Shown here in pieces: positions 16,222 through 25,245 of a stretch of 64,000 nt of DNA. Source of the DNA: Mesorhizobium sp. GbtcB19 (GTDB taxonomy: Bacteria; Pseudomonadota; Alphaproteobacteria; Rhizobiales; Rhizobiaceae); the NCBI RefSeq assembly GCF_019091085.1, contig NZ_JAGXJY010000001.1, positions 1 to 64,000 on the forward strand. The letters run 5' to 3'. Position numbers and translations under genes: made by a program. Numbering within the stretch: position 1 is the first letter of the stretch; each line of letters begins with the position of its first letter. The notes beneath the pieces were generated by a model that was given only the letters and a program-made list of their open reading frames with translations, was not told the DNA's origin and did no database searches.

Positions 16222-16672
16222 GTTTATGGAAACGACCGGACGACAAAGGAACCGCGCCGCTGTTCAGCGCAGGTTCCCCCGTCGGTTTCAGTCTTTTGAA
16301 AAAGGGGGCCGGTCGGCGTTTGGCAGCGGTACGAGGAGGCCACTATGTGCCAGCGCCGGCCGGCCGACCCCACGGACCCAGGAGATGCGGCGGACCTGAG
16401 CATCATGGGGTATTTTTCGGATCGGGCCGGCTTGTCTACCCTCGTGCCGGCCTCGTCTTCGGTCTATGGGCCGCAGATTTGCGCAAGACCTTATAAAAAT
16501 CAACCATTTCTTAACCACCGCTCGCGAATCGCTTGGGTTAAGGTAAATTCGTAACCCTGTGGGGGCGGCCAGGAATCAGCGCCTTTTGCGAAGCATGTCT
16601 CCGAAAGTGGGAATATGCGCAAAGCCTAAATGTAAAGCATAAACGGCGGATCTGGAAGTCCGGCGACGCGCG
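16222..16672. other. Convergent intergenic region between rpmG and pleD
   Basis: Both neighbours end towards this stretch. It holds a possible 69-codon frame at 16345-16554 with a strong GAGGAGG ribosome-binding-like sequence at 16333-16339, but the product resembles nothing I know and is not called as a gene. CTTAACC (16510-16516) and GGTTAAG (16536-16542) form an inverted repeat around a GAATC. At about 16593-16660 is sequence resembling a degenerate Mesorhizobium-type intergenic repeat (GCATGTCTCCGAAAGTGGGA). Confidence 0.4.
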
Positions 16673-18046
16673 TCAGGCAGCCTTGGCGACCACCCGGTTG
16701 CGGCCGCCGCTTTTGGCTTCATAAAGCGCAAGGTCGGCGCGCTTCATCAGCGCCTGGACGCTGTCGGCCCCCTTCAGCAGCGAGGATACACCGACGCTGA
16801 CCGTGACCTCGATCGTCTTGCCGTCGGTTCCGATGGCAAAAGGCGCCTGCGCGATCTCGGCGCGGATGCGCTCGGCCACCTTCTCGGCGACCGCGCCGTC
16901 GGTGTCCGGCATCACCACGACGAACTCCTCGCCGCCGAAGCGGCAGGCGAGATCGATGCCGCGCACATTCTTGCGCAGCCGCCTGGCGAACTCGCGCAGC
17001 ACGTCGTCGCCGCCGTCATGGCCATGGGTGTCGTTGATCGACTTGAAGCGGTCGAGGTCGGTAATCATCACCGACAACGGCCGCCGCCGCGCCACGGCAC
17101 GATCGAACAGCGTCTGCAGATGGCTGTCGAGGTAGCGCCGGTTGTGCAGCCCCGTCAGCCCATCGATCACCGCCATCTCGATCGTCTGGGCGACGCTGGC
17201 GCGCAATTGGTCGTTGTAGCGCTTGCGCCGCACCTGCGTGCGCAGGCGCGCCGTCAGCTCGTGCTGGTCGATCGGCCGGATCAGGTAATCGTTGATGCCG
17301 AGTTCCAGGCCGCGCAGGATGCGACCCTCCTCGCCCTCGTCGGCAAGCAGCATGATCGGCAGAAAGCGCGTGCGATCGAGCGAGCGCAGCTGCGAACACA
17401 GCCTGAGCGCATCGAAGTCGGCGAAGGCGGTCGAGATCAGCACGCATTCATAGGGCGTCTCGGCCGCCTGGAAGAATCCCGCATTCGGATCGGTCGCGAC
17501 ATCGAGCTCGGCGCTGTTGCGCAGCATCTTCTGGATGCGTTCGACGGAAGACCGGCGTTCGTCGATCAGCAGCACCTTCGGCTTGACGTCTTCGGTCGCG
17601 AAATCGCGGCTCAGGAGTTCCTCGATGCCGATATTGCGCGTCGTGGAGGCGCGCAGCCTGAGCTCGTCGGTCAGCGATTTCAGCCGGACCAGGCTCTTCA
17701 CGCGCGTCATCAGTTGCAGGTCGTTGACCGGCTTGGTCAGAAAATCGTCGGCGCCGGCCTCGAGCCCGCGCACCCGGTCCGAGACCTGGTCGAGCGCGGT
17801 GATCATGACGACCGGGATATGCGAGGTCGCCGGATCGCTCTTCAGGCGCTTGCACACCTCGAAGCCGTCCATGTCGGGCATCATCACATCGAGCAGCACG
17901 ACGTCGACCTTGCCGTTTTCGCAGGTTTCGATCGCATCCGGGCCGTTGTTGGCCGTCAGCACCTCGAAATACTCGGCCAGCAGCCGAACCTCCAGCAGCC
18001 GCACATTGGCGGGGATATCGTCGACGACGAGGATCCGCGCGGTCAT
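16673..18046 (-). CDS. pleD: PleD-type response regulator diguanylate cyclase
   Basis: PleD makes cyclic-di-GMP when phosphorylated and, in Caulobacter, drives the swarmer-to-stalked transition. The 457 residues are receiver, receiver-like, GGDEF. The first receiver carries the acceptor aspartate in 'VDVVLLDVMMPDMDG' and the lysine in 'FLTKPVND'. The second receiver ('VLLIDERRSSVERI') is degenerate, serving for dimerisation. The GGDEF domain has an intact active site, CRFGGEEFVVVMPD, and an allosteric I-site RGID five residues before it, so product inhibition is expected. It lies 33 bp after divK on the same strand, the pairing expected in alphaproteobacteria. Confidence 0.96.
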   Translation of the reverse strand: MTARILVVDDIPANVRLLEVRLLAEYFEVLTANNGPDAIETCENGKVDVVLLDVMMPDMDGFEVCKRLKSDPATSHIPVVMITALDQVSDRVRGLEAGADDFLTKPVNDLQLMTRVKSLVRLKSLTDELRLRASTTRNIGIEELLSRDFATEDVKPKVLLIDERRSSVERIQKMLRNSAELDVATDPNAGFFQAAETPYECVLISTAFADFDALRLCSQLRSLDRTRFLPIMLLADEGEEGRILRGLELGINDYLIRPIDQHELTARLRTQVRRKRYNDQLRASVAQTIEMAVIDGLTGLHNRRYLDSHLQTLFDRAVARRRPLSVMITDLDRFKSINDTHGHDGGDDVLREFARRLRKNVRGIDLACRFGGEEFVVVMPDTDGAVAEKVAERIRAEIAQAPFAIGTDGKTIEVTVSVGVSSLLKGADSVQALMKRADLALYEAKSGGRNRVVAKAA

Positions 18047-18079
18047 CTCAAAAGGCTCCGGTTCTGCTGGTGTTCGGCA

Positions 18080-18451
18080 TCAGGCATCGCCCAGATAGGA
18101 TTTGATCGTCTCGATGAAGCGCGGCACCGAGATCGGTTTGGAAATATAGGCCTCGCAGCCGCCCTGGCGGATGCGCTCCTCATCGCCCTTCATGGCGAAG
18201 GCGGTGACGGCGATGACGGGAATCGAGTGCAATTCGTCGTCTTCCTTCAGCCATTTGGTCACTTCCAGGCCGGACACCTCGGGCAGTTGGATATCCATCA
18301 GGATGAGGTCCGGTCTGTGCTGGCGCGCCAGATCCAGCGCTTCCAGCCCATTGCGGGTGCGAACCGTCTCGTAACCGCTGGCTTCGATGAGGTCACGAAA
18401 GAGCTTCATGTTGAGCTCGTTGTCCTCGACGATCATGACCTTCTTAGCCAT
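18080..18451 (-). CDS. divK: Single-domain response regulator DivK
   Basis: This 123-residue protein is a lone receiver domain: [18 protein letters not shown], the phospho-acceptor in '[14 protein letters not shown]', threonine in 'VIAVTAFAM' and lysine in 'YISKPISV'. Size, sequence and position directly upstream of pleD identify DivK, the polarity and cell-cycle switch that modulates the kinases DivJ/PleC and, through them, CtrA. An in-frame start at 18520 would add 23 unrelated residues, so 18451 is chosen. Confidence 0.95.
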   Translation of the reverse strand: MAKKVMIVEDNELNMKLFRDLIEASGYETVRTRNGLEALDLARQHRPDLILMDIQLPEVSGLEVTKWLKEDDELHSIPVIAVTAFAMKGDEERIRQGGCEAYISKPISVPRFIETIKSYLGDA

Positions 18452-18690
18452 CAATTTCCCGTCCCGATCGCCCTCGAAGCCGAAGGCGATCGCAATGCGT
18501 CCCCTTCGGACCGCACCCAACCCTTTTCCACTCTAGCCCAATATGATTGACGAAACGGAAACCGGAGGTTGGAAAGCTGCACCAATTCCACCTTCGGACG
18601 TTGTACGGGAGAGAGCGGAGGCTTGCCGCAAGCGACGCTAGCCGCTACTGCGAAGGGAGACTCAAAAAATCCACCATTGCAAAGGTAATG

Positions 18691-18990
18691 ATGGCGAACG
18701 CAGCGTCAATGCGCGAGGAAGCGGAAACCATTGCCGTCAAGGCGCTGGGCTTCGTCGCCGCCGACCCGGAACTTCTGCCCCGCTTCCTGGCGATCACCGG
18801 CATCGACGCGCAGTCGATCCGCAAAGCCGCCGCGGAGCCTGGCTTCCTCGCCGGCGTGCTGCAATTCATCCTCGCCCATGAGCCGACTCTGCTGCGCTTC
18901 GCCGAGGAGACCGGCACGCCGCCGGCCGCCGTCGGCAAGGCATTGCGCGCGCTTCCGCTAGGCAATGACGATCACGAGCGCTCGACATGA
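18691..18990 (+). CDS. DUF3572 family protein
   Basis: This 99-residue, mostly helical protein contains 'AETIAVKALGFVAADPELLPRF' split by 'LAITGIDAQSIRKAA' and 'FLAGVLQFILAHEPTLLRFAEETG', the hallmark of alphaproteobacterial DUF3572. Function is unknown. The start is uncertain: ATG at 18688 and 18691 are adjacent, and AAAGG at 18681-18685 suits 18691 better. A much earlier in-frame ATG at 18547 adds a basic, non-conserved leader. The stop overlaps the ATG of the HAD-like gene by four bases, so the two are coupled. Confidence 0.85.
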   Translation: MANAASMREEAETIAVKALGFVAADPELLPRFLAITGIDAQSIRKAAAEPGFLAGVLQFILAHEPTLLRFAEETGTPPAAVGKALRALPLGNDDHERST

Positions 18991-19640
18991 GCGACGATCC
19001 AGAGACGGCGCGGCAGATCGAGGAGCTTGCCGCCGATGACCGGCCGCTGCTGGTGCTCGACGTCGACGACGTCGTGCTGGAATTCATCCGGCCCTTCCCG
19101 CACTATCTGAAGTCGCGCGGTTTCGGCCTGACTCTCGCCTCCTTCCGCCTCACCGGCAACATCGCCGAGACCGCGACCGGCCGGCTGATCGAGCAGCCGG
19201 AAGTAACCGCGCTTCTCGGCGAATTTTTCGACGCTCAGGCCGATTGGCAAAGCATCACCGACGGCGCGTCGGATGCGCTGGCGATGCTCGGTCGAGGCGC
19301 CGAGATCGTCCTGCTGACCGCCATGCCGCACAGGCATCGCGCCGTGCGCCGCGCGCATCTCGATGCGCTGGGGCTCGACTACCCGCTGCTGACGACGGAG
19401 ATGGCCAAGGGCCCGGCCATTGCGAAACTGCGCGGCACGAAAGGCCGGCCGGTCGCCTTCGTCGACGACCAGCCCTCCAACCTGGTCTCGGCGCGCAATT
19501 CCGTGCCGGACGCGCACCTCTTCCATCTTATGGCCGACAACGCGCTGCGCGCCTTCCTGCCGCCAACGCCCGAAGACATCATCTCGGTCGACAACTGGCG
19601 GGAGGCGGCCCCGAAGATCGCGGCCGCGCTCGGGCTGTAG
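18987..19640 (+). CDS. HAD-like hydrolase
   Basis: This 217-residue protein has the haloacid-dehalogenase motifs: DVDDVV at residues 25-30 (nucleophile and acid/base aspartates), 'ILLTAMP' as motif II, a lysine within 'MAKGPAIAKL' as motif III, and 'FVDDQPSNL' as motif IV. A phosphatase activity is therefore likely, but the substrate is unknown. The start ATG overlaps the DUF3572 stop (ATGA). It converges with the long secreted protein gene, leaving 8 bp between stops. Confidence 0.85.
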   Translation: MSDDPETARQIEELAADDRPLLVLDVDDVVLEFIRPFPHYLKSRGFGLTLASFRLTGNIAETATGRLIEQPEVTALLGEFFDAQADWQSITDGASDALAMLGRGAEIVLLTAMPHRHRAVRRAHLDALGLDYPLLTTEMAKGPAIAKLRGTKGRPVAFVDDQPSNLVSARNSVPDAHLFHLMADNALRAFLPPTPEDIISVDNWREAAPKIAAALGL

Positions 19641-19648
19641 AGCAGGCG

Positions 19649-21259
19649 TTAGGGCTGCAGCTTGGCGCCGGCCCCGCCATTGTCGCCGCCGCCATTGTCA
19701 CCACCGCCTGAATCGTCGCCCCCGGTTGAATTGTCCGTTCCGTTCGCGCCGCCGTCGCCCGAGTTGTTGTCCTGGCCGGCGTTGTTGTCCTGACCCGCGC
19801 TGTCGTCCTGGGGGGCATCCGGCCCCTTCAGCATGGCGCCGTTGACCGTGACGGACCCGTCGGCCTTGGTGTTGATCATCCACTCCAGCCGGCCGTCCGG
19901 CAGCGTCTTGCCAAATCCCTTGACGGCCAGCGCAAACGGGAAGGCCTGCGCCATCTGCTCATCGCTCTTGGCTCCTTCCTTCAACGCATCGACGATCTTG
20001 TCATAGCCGGCGACGTCGATGGTCACGGTCGCGTCGGGTTTCTCGCCGGGAAACGTCATCTCGCCTTCCAGCGCAACCTCGATATTGCCGTTCTTCACCG
20101 TGCTGTGCGCGATCACCACCTTCGGATTCTTGGCCTTGAAATCAGCGACCAAAGCCGTGCCGAACTCGTCCGAAAGCGGCGGATTCTTATTGAGATCAAA
20201 GGCTTCGATCGCCTTCTTCGCCATCGTATCGAGATCGAGATTGGCGCCGCCGAAGTTGAGGTCGATATCGGTCGGCAGCAACGGGACGGTCCATTCGGGC
20301 AGGGTCTGATGCGGGATCGTCAGGCCGCTGGCCTTGATCGTGTAGTCGACCTTGCCGTTCTGGGAGACGCCGTCCATGCCGAATGCGGCGCTGAATTGCG
20401 CCGCCCCGAATTTGCCGACGGGGCTATCCACCTCGAAATCCTTGAAGCCGTAATTGCCATTGACCCTTTCCCAGACGGGCAGCGCGGCCAGCATCAGCGA
20501 TTTGAGCTCTGCCTGGTTCGCCTTGAGCTGGGCTTCGTCCTCATTGGCCACGGCGAAGGCAAGCAGGTCGAGCAGGGGCTTCGTCCGCACGCCCTTGCCG
20601 TTCGCGTCCACCGACAGTTCCGGCGTTTTCAGGGTGAGCGGGAAGTTCAATCCATTTTCGGGATCATCGACCTTGATCATCTCGACGAAGTTCGAGATTT
20701 TTTGCGTGGCCGTGAAGTCGACGCCGCCACTGGCGGACTTGGTCGCGGTAATGGTGGCCGTGCCGGCGCCGGTCGAGACATCGGCTTGCTGCTTGGCTTC
20801 CCGGGACGTCATGGTCATCCCGGCCAATGAGCTGGTCGCGTTGGTGAAGGCCGCGAGCGCCGGATCGTAAACGCTGGTCAGCTTGCCGTCCTTGATCGTG
20901 AAGTCCATGCTCTGACGGCCTTCCGGCCCATCGAACTCGAAGGATGCGCCCTGCGAGAAATTCGACGAGACATCCCATGACCCGTCGCTGCGCGGCTTCA
21001 CCATCAAGGCGTATGGCGCCATGTCGAATTTCAGGAGCTTTTGTTCCGGCACAAGATTGACGAGCGCTTTGACGTCGAGTGCGATCTTGTAGGCGTCGCC
21101 CTCCACCGAAACCTTGAGCACGCCCTTGTCGAACGCCTGCTTGCCGAAATAGCGCGCCAAATTGTCTGACAGCTGTTTGGCGCCCTGGTTGTCTACGGTT
21201 TGGGCAAAGCCGGGCGCGCTGAACGCAAGGGCAAAGGCAAGTGGCAAAATACGCTTCAC
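19649..21259 (-). CDS. Large secreted protein with Asp/Gly/Asn-rich tail (possibly DUF2125-like)
   Basis: This 536-residue protein has a clear signal peptide (MKRILPLAFALAF, probable cleavage after Ala19). The body is rich in beta-strand-like alternating sequence with long 'DFTIKDGKLTSVYDP'-type stretches, suggesting a lipid-binding or repeated beta fold; it may belong to the DUF2125 group of alphaproteobacterial envelope proteins, which I cannot confirm. From about residue 490 it ends in a low-complexity tail of D, G, N, S (for example 'DDSGGGDNGGGDNGG'), encoded by near-repetitive DNA at 19660-19800. It is likely periplasmic or cell-surface. It is monocistronic; function unknown. Confidence 0.8.
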   Translation of the reverse strand: MKRILPLAFALAFSAPGFAQTVDNQGAKQLSDNLARYFGKQAFDKGVLKVSVEGDAYKIALDVKALVNLVPEQKLLKFDMAPYALMVKPRSDGSWDVSSNFSQGASFEFDGPEGRQSMDFTIKDGKLTSVYDPALAAFTNATSSLAGMTMTSREAKQQADVSTGAGTATITATKSASGGVDFTATQKISNFVEMIKVDDPENGLNFPLTLKTPELSVDANGKGVRTKPLLDLLAFAVANEDEAQLKANQAELKSLMLAALPVWERVNGNYGFKDFEVDSPVGKFGAAQFSAAFGMDGVSQNGKVDYTIKASGLTIPHQTLPEWTVPLLPTDIDLNFGGANLDLDTMAKKAIEAFDLNKNPPLSDEFGTALVADFKAKNPKVVIAHSTVKNGNIEVALEGEMTFPGEKPDATVTIDVAGYDKIVDALKEGAKSDEQMAQAFPFALAVKGFGKTLPDGRLEWMINTKADGSVTVNGAMLKGPDAPQDDSAGQDNNAGQDNNSGDGGANGTDNSTGGDDSGGGDNGGGDNGGAGAKLQP

Positions 21260-21360
21260 GTCGGTTCTCCGTTGGTCTCGGAAGACGAAACAATCCGCCT
21301 CTGGTAGGCAAGAAGCGTTACAGCCGCAAGACGCCGACTGTAGGCCAAAAGCGCATCCGG

Positions 21361-21936
21361 CTAAAGCACCAGCCGCATCAGCGGCCGGCCCGGCTTGCGT
21401 TCGAGAAGCCTCTCGAAGCCGGCCTTCTCGAACACCCGCGAGGAGCCGACGAAAAGCCCGATCGAACGCGAATCGCGCGACAGGTCGATCGGGCAGGCTT
21501 CAAGCAGCCTGGCGCCGTTCTCACGCGCAAAGGCGATGCCGCTCTCGACGAGCCGGTGCGAGACGCCGCGGCCCCTCGCCTTGACGCGGATGAAGAAACA
21601 GGAGATCGCCCAGACGTTCGGGTCGCCTGCATCGGCCGGGTCGACCGGCGCCGACCCCCTGCCCAGATTGTTCCACTCGGGCACGTCGGCGCGCGGGCCG
21701 ACCTGCATCCAGCCGACGGCCTTGCCGTCCTCGAACGCCAGCAGCCCCGGCGGCGGGCCCGCCTCTATGCGCGCCTTGATGAGATCCTTGTTGCGTTCCT
21801 TGTCGCTGGCGCGGCGTTCCGCCGGCGCCAGCCGGAAATGCGTGCACCAGCAGCCGTAGCAGGCACCCTGCTTGCCGAAGAGGTCTTCGAAATCGGGCCA
21901 GAGCTCGGGGGTCAGCGGTGCTATGGTCGTGCTCAT
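21361..21936 (-). CDS. GNAT-family N-acetyltransferase
   Basis: This 191-residue protein starts [20 protein letters not shown]. The cysteine-rich '[11 protein letters not shown]' block followed by '[23 protein letters not shown]' and the acetyl-CoA-binding turn '[14 protein letters not shown]' match a recognised GNAT subgroup of unknown substrate. The upstream Met at 21954 is less likely because it lies in the shared region with dinB. It is divergent from dinB with only about 77 bp between start codons, so the two promoters share sequence, including the LexA-type box. Confidence 0.85.
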   Translation of the reverse strand: MSTTIAPLTPELWPDFEDLFGKQGACYGCWCTHFRLAPAERRASDKERNKDLIKARIEAGPPPGLLAFEDGKAVGWMQVGPRADVPEWNNLGRGSAPVDPADAGDPNVWAISCFFIRVKARGRGVSHRLVESGIAFARENGARLLEACPIDLSRDSRSIGLFVGSSRVFEKAGFERLLERKPGRPLMRLVL

Positions 21937-21992
21937 GCGTTCTCCCCAGGCCAAGCTTGTTGCCAGCCTTGCGCTGTCGTACCATTGCGTTT

Positions 21993-22007
21993 GTTCTCTT
22001 TATGTTC
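21993..22007 (+). promoter_or_regulatory. Putative LexA (SOS) box at dinB
   Basis: GTTC-TCTTTAT-GTTC is a direct repeat with exactly 7 nt between half-sites, the form described for alphaproteobacterial LexA. It ends 6 nt before the ATG at 22014 of a DNA polymerase IV gene, a classic SOS target. Its position supports 22014 over 22002 as the dinB start, since 22002 falls inside the box. Confidence 0.65.
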
Positions 22008-22013
22008 GCAGCG

Positions 22014-23330
22014 ATGGCGGCTCCTGTCAACAATCCCGAACACGGTTTTTGCCGTGACTGCCTGGCGCTCCAGCGCTCGGAGACGCGTCGCTGCGATCGC
22101 TGCGGCAGCCCGCGCCTTGTCCGCCACGCCGAACTTTACCGGCTGAGGATCGCCCATATCGATTGCGATGCCTTCTACGCGGCGATCGAAAAGCGCGACA
22201 ACCCGGCGCTGAAGGACAGGCCGGTCATCGTCGGCGGCGGCCGGCGCGGCGTCGTCTCCACCGCCTGCTACATCGCCCGCATTCAGGGCGTGCGTTCGGC
22301 CATGCCGATGTTCAAGGCGCTCGAACTCTGCCCGGAAGCCGTCGTCGTTCCGCCCAATATGGAAAAATATGTCGGCGTTGGGCGCGAAGTCCGCGCGTTG
22401 ATGCAGGCCTTGACGCCGCAGGTCGAGCCGCTGTCGATCGACGAGGCCTTTCTCGATCTCGCCGGCACCGAGCGACTGCACGGCATGCCGCCGGCACTGG
22501 TGCTGGCGCGCTTCGCGCAAACGGTGGAAAAGGAGCTCGGCATCACCGTTTCGGCCGGCCTCTCCTACTGCAAGTTCCTGGCCAAGATCGCCTCGGACTT
22601 CCGCAAGCCGCGCGGCTTTTCGGTGATTGGCGAGGCCGAGGCGCCGAGCTTTCTCGCCGCGCAGCCGGTGACCATGATCTGGGGCGTCGGCAAGGCGTTG
22701 GCCGCGACGCTGGAACGCGACGGCATCCGCATGATCGCCCAGCTGCAGCGCATGGATCGCGGCGACCTGATGCGCCGCTACGGCGTGATGGGCGACCGGC
22801 TCTACCGGCTGTCGCGCGGCGAGGACGACCGCCCGGTCAACCCTGACGGCGACGCCAAGAGCGTTTCGGCCGAAACCACCTTCGACACCGACATCGCCGC
22901 CCTGGCGGAACTGGTACCGGTGCTGCGCGGCTTGTCTGAAAAGGTCTCGGCGCGGCTGAAGAAATCCGGCATCGCCGGCCGCACCGTGGTGCTGAAGCTG
23001 AAGACGCAGGATTTCAAGCTCCGCACCCGCAACCGGCAGCTCGGCGACCCGACCCGCCTTGCCGACCGCATCTTCCAGACCGGGCTCGATCTGTTGCGCC
23101 GGGAGACCGACGGCACCAAATTCCGCCTGCTCGGCATCGGCGTCAGCGATCTTTCCGACGACGAAAAGGCCGATCCGCCCGACCTGGTCGACGTCCAGTC
23201 ACGCAAGCGCGCGCTGGCAGAAGGCGCCATGGACGCGTTGCGCGACAAATTCGGCAGGAAAGCCGTCGAGACCGGCTACACATTCGGCAAGGGCCGCGCC
23301 GCCAATCCGCCGGAGCCGCTAGAGGAGTGA
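22014..23330 (+). CDS. dinB: DNA polymerase IV (Y-family translesion polymerase)
   Basis: Pol IV bypasses damaged bases with low fidelity. The 438-residue protein has the Y-family active site: '[17 protein letters not shown]' with the first metal-binding aspartates and '[12 protein letters not shown]' with the Asp-Glu pair. The helix-hairpin-helix segment is '[13 protein letters not shown]' and the little-finger domain starts around '[12 protein letters not shown]'. An N-terminal extension carries two Cys pairs (FCRDCLAL and RRCDRCGSP), a zinc-ribbon-like feature of the rhizobial form. It lacks a recognisable beta-clamp motif at the extreme C terminus as far as I can see. A LexA-type box abuts the start. 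Confidence 0.94.
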   Translation: MAAPVNNPEHGFCRDCLALQRSETRRCDRCGSPRLVRHAELYRLRIAHIDCDAFYAAIEKRDNPALKDRPVIVGGGRRGVVSTACYIARIQGVRSAMPMFKALELCPEAVVVPPNMEKYVGVGREVRALMQALTPQVEPLSIDEAFLDLAGTERLHGMPPALVLARFAQTVEKELGITVSAGLSYCKFLAKIASDFRKPRGFSVIGEAEAPSFLAAQPVTMIWGVGKALAATLERDGIRMIAQLQRMDRGDLMRRYGVMGDRLYRLSRGEDDRPVNPDGDAKSVSAETTFDTDIAALAELVPVLRGLSEKVSARLKKSGIAGRTVVLKLKTQDFKLRTRNRQLGDPTRLADRIFQTGLDLLRRETDGTKFRLLGIGVSDLSDDEKADPPDLVDVQSRKRALAEGAMDALRDKFGRKAVETGYTFGKGRAANPPEPLEE

Positions 23331-23350
23331 CATCGAGGCAAGTCGATGTC
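23329..23350. terminator. Hairpin between convergent dinB and the secreted-protein gene
   Basis: GACATCGA (23329-23336) and TCGATGTC (23343-23350) are a perfect 8-bp inverted repeat with a 6-nt loop, overlapping the end of dinB. It lies between two genes that end towards each other and could serve both. No clear T-tract is present. Confidence 0.4.
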
Positions 23351-23358
23351 CCTGGGGG

Positions 23359-23865
23359 CTATTTGGCGCGTTTGAGGTCGATCTGGCTCGTCACGACCAT
23401 TTTGCCCGTGGCCGGATCCATGTCGGTGACCGTCATACGCATATCGTCGCCATCGACCTTCTCGACGGTCAGCTCCGCGTCGCGGTCGCCATTGATGATC
23501 TTCGCCCAATGGATGTCGAGGTTTATCGCGTTGCCTTCCCGGGCGCCGCTGAGCCCGGCCGGTCCGCTACGTGAGCCGATATAGGTGCCGGTATAGGTCT
23601 TGCCGTCGGTCTTCAGATCCGCCCGGATCTCGCGCGTCATGATCAGCAAGGCGCGGCAGGTGCCGTCGAGCGACAGCGAGTCCGCCGTGGCGTCCGACGT
23701 GAAGGAACAGGTGATGTTCATGATCGGAGAGTTCGTCCTGATCCGCACCGTTCCCTTGCCAGCGAACTTTCCCTGCAAAGAGCGCAGGAAGCCCGCCTCG
23801 TCGGCATGCGCGCCGGTCGCGCTGAGCAGGCAGGCGGCAAGGATGAGCGAGACGGTTGACCTCAT
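23359..23865 (-). CDS. Secreted hypothetical protein
   Basis: This 168-residue protein has a signal peptide (MRSTVSLILAACLLSATGAHA, cleavage probably after residue 21). The mature part has alternating short strands ('GKGTVRIRTNSPIMNITCSF', 'TYTGTYIGSRSGPAGLSG', 'DDMRMTVTDMDPATG') and two cysteines that may form a disulfide, suggesting a small beta-barrel periplasmic protein. I recognise the type from rhizobial genomes but no function. It is transcribed alone, converging with dinB. Confidence 0.75.
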   Translation of the reverse strand: MRSTVSLILAACLLSATGAHADEAGFLRSLQGKFAGKGTVRIRTNSPIMNITCSFTSDATADSLSLDGTCRALLIMTREIRADLKTDGKTYTGTYIGSRSGPAGLSGAREGNAINLDIHWAKIINGDRDAELTVEKVDGDDMRMTVTDMDPATGKMVVTSQIDLKRAK

Positions 23866-24022
23866 CGATTCATGTCTCCCGGCGTGAATTGATTGAAAGC
23901 GTGGATTGGAAAGCGGCTTGCGGCTGTATAGGCGACAGAAGACTCAAAACGCCAGCGCCGGCGGCAGGTTCCGCCTTCGACATGACCGTTTTGCAACAAT
24001 GCCAGGTTGAGCGAGCTCGCTC

Positions 24023-25201
24023 TCAGCCCCTCAGGGCCGAGCCGACCCAATCGAGCCGCGCGGCCGGCACAAGGCCATAATTGTAGAAATTGATGCCGTC
24101 GATGCCGGCCGCTCCCGCCGGCTTCACCTTCGCCGCCAGCACCTCTTGGCCCGACATCTCCGGGTAAAACAGCCGGTAACCGGTGCCGAGGAATTTCTCC
24201 GCGCCAAGCGCGGCGCGCCCCGCTTCGAGCAGTTCCCCGACATCGTCCGGCTGCATGTCGTAGGCGCACAGGATCGCCCCGTCGCAGACCTTGCCGAGCG
24301 CCGCAAGATCGCAGCCGCCGAGCCAGCCGTCCTTGAGGTCGATGATGAGCACCTTCGTCGCCGGATGCGCCACCTCGCGCAGTTCGGCGACCAGGCTGGT
24401 GACCGGCTCGAAGCGCCACAAGAGATAGGCGTGGAGTTCGGGCCAGGGCCGGAAGACATCGAGCCCGCCCGCCGGAAAATCGGGAAAGCGCCGCGCCGGT
24501 ACCTCCCGCTCACAGGTCTCGACGATCCATTGCGCGACCAGCTTTCGCGCCGCCTCACCGTGGACGCCGGCTTTGGCCGCGCGTTCCAGACAAGACGGGC
24601 AGAAGCATAGCGAGAGGAGAAAATCATCCTCCGGTGCCAGCCCGACGCCGTCCTTTTCATGATGGTATTCATGCGCAAAGCCCATGAAACAAGGGCTTTC
24701 GAGCTCGATCCTGTCCGGCCTGTAGCCATGTGAGATATCGGCGACCAGCGCGCGGACATAGGCGCGCGCGTCGGCATGCGATGGACAGAGATTGTAATAA
24801 TTGGGATCGCCGAAGGCGTTGCGGGTGACGGCTTGCGGGTACAGCATACCGAGGCGCGTGTTGTGCAGGCACACGGTCCAGCATGAGACTCCCGGCCCGC
24901 CTGCCTCACGGTGGCGGACAAGCTGGCCAAGCACGTCACCGCCCTTCTCGATCACATCCGCGACCTTCGGCTGGATGGCGAGATCGGCCCATCGCGCGGC
25001 CGTCGGCTTGAAATAGATCGTGCCATCCTCCGGAAAATAGGCTTTCCGCTTCGGGCTGCGCGGCTGCAGGAAGCGTCCGGCATGATAGGAGGTCGCCAGG
25101 CTGATCATGTTCAGCCCGGCGCGGTGCACAATGTCGCGCTCGACGGTCTCCAGGCCGAGATCCTGGATGTCCCACGGATAGGTCCATATCGAAAGCTGCA
25201 T
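24023..25201 (-). CDS. Uncharacterised TIM-barrel-like protein of the catabolic island
   Basis: This 392-residue protein starts MQLSIWTYPWDIQDLGLETV. Its pattern of beta-alpha units ('WDIQDLGLETVERDI', 'GGPGVSCWTVCLHNT', 'RIELESPCFMGF', 'KVLIIDLKDGWLGG', 'DGAILCAYDM', 'GIDGINFYNYGL') suggests a TIM barrel, and an 'FCPSC' cysteine pair is present near residue 190. These features resemble families of putative glycosidase-like or xylose-isomerase-like enzymes, but I cannot assign activity. No signal peptide is visible, so it is probably cytoplasmic. It is the last gene of the leftward set with deacylase, RidA and the PLP enzyme, 45 bp after the deacylase. An earlier in-frame start at 25297 overlaps the deacylase gene and is rejected. 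Confidence 0.7.
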   Translation of the reverse strand: MQLSIWTYPWDIQDLGLETVERDIVHRAGLNMISLATSYHAGRFLQPRSPKRKAYFPEDGTIYFKPTAARWADLAIQPKVADVIEKGGDVLGQLVRHREAGGPGVSCWTVCLHNTRLGMLYPQAVTRNAFGDPNYYNLCPSHADARAYVRALVADISHGYRPDRIELESPCFMGFAHEYHHEKDGVGLAPEDDFLLSLCFCPSCLERAAKAGVHGEAARKLVAQWIVETCEREVPARRFPDFPAGGLDVFRPWPELHAYLLWRFEPVTSLVAELREVAHPATKVLIIDLKDGWLGGCDLAALGKVCDGAILCAYDMQPDDVGELLEAGRAALGAEKFLGTGYRLFYPEMSGQEVLAAKVKPAGAAGIDGINFYNYGLVPAARLDWVGSALRG

Positions 25202-25245
25202 GCTGGTCCTCGGGTTTGCTGGCGCCGCCAGGCACTGGTTCGTTG

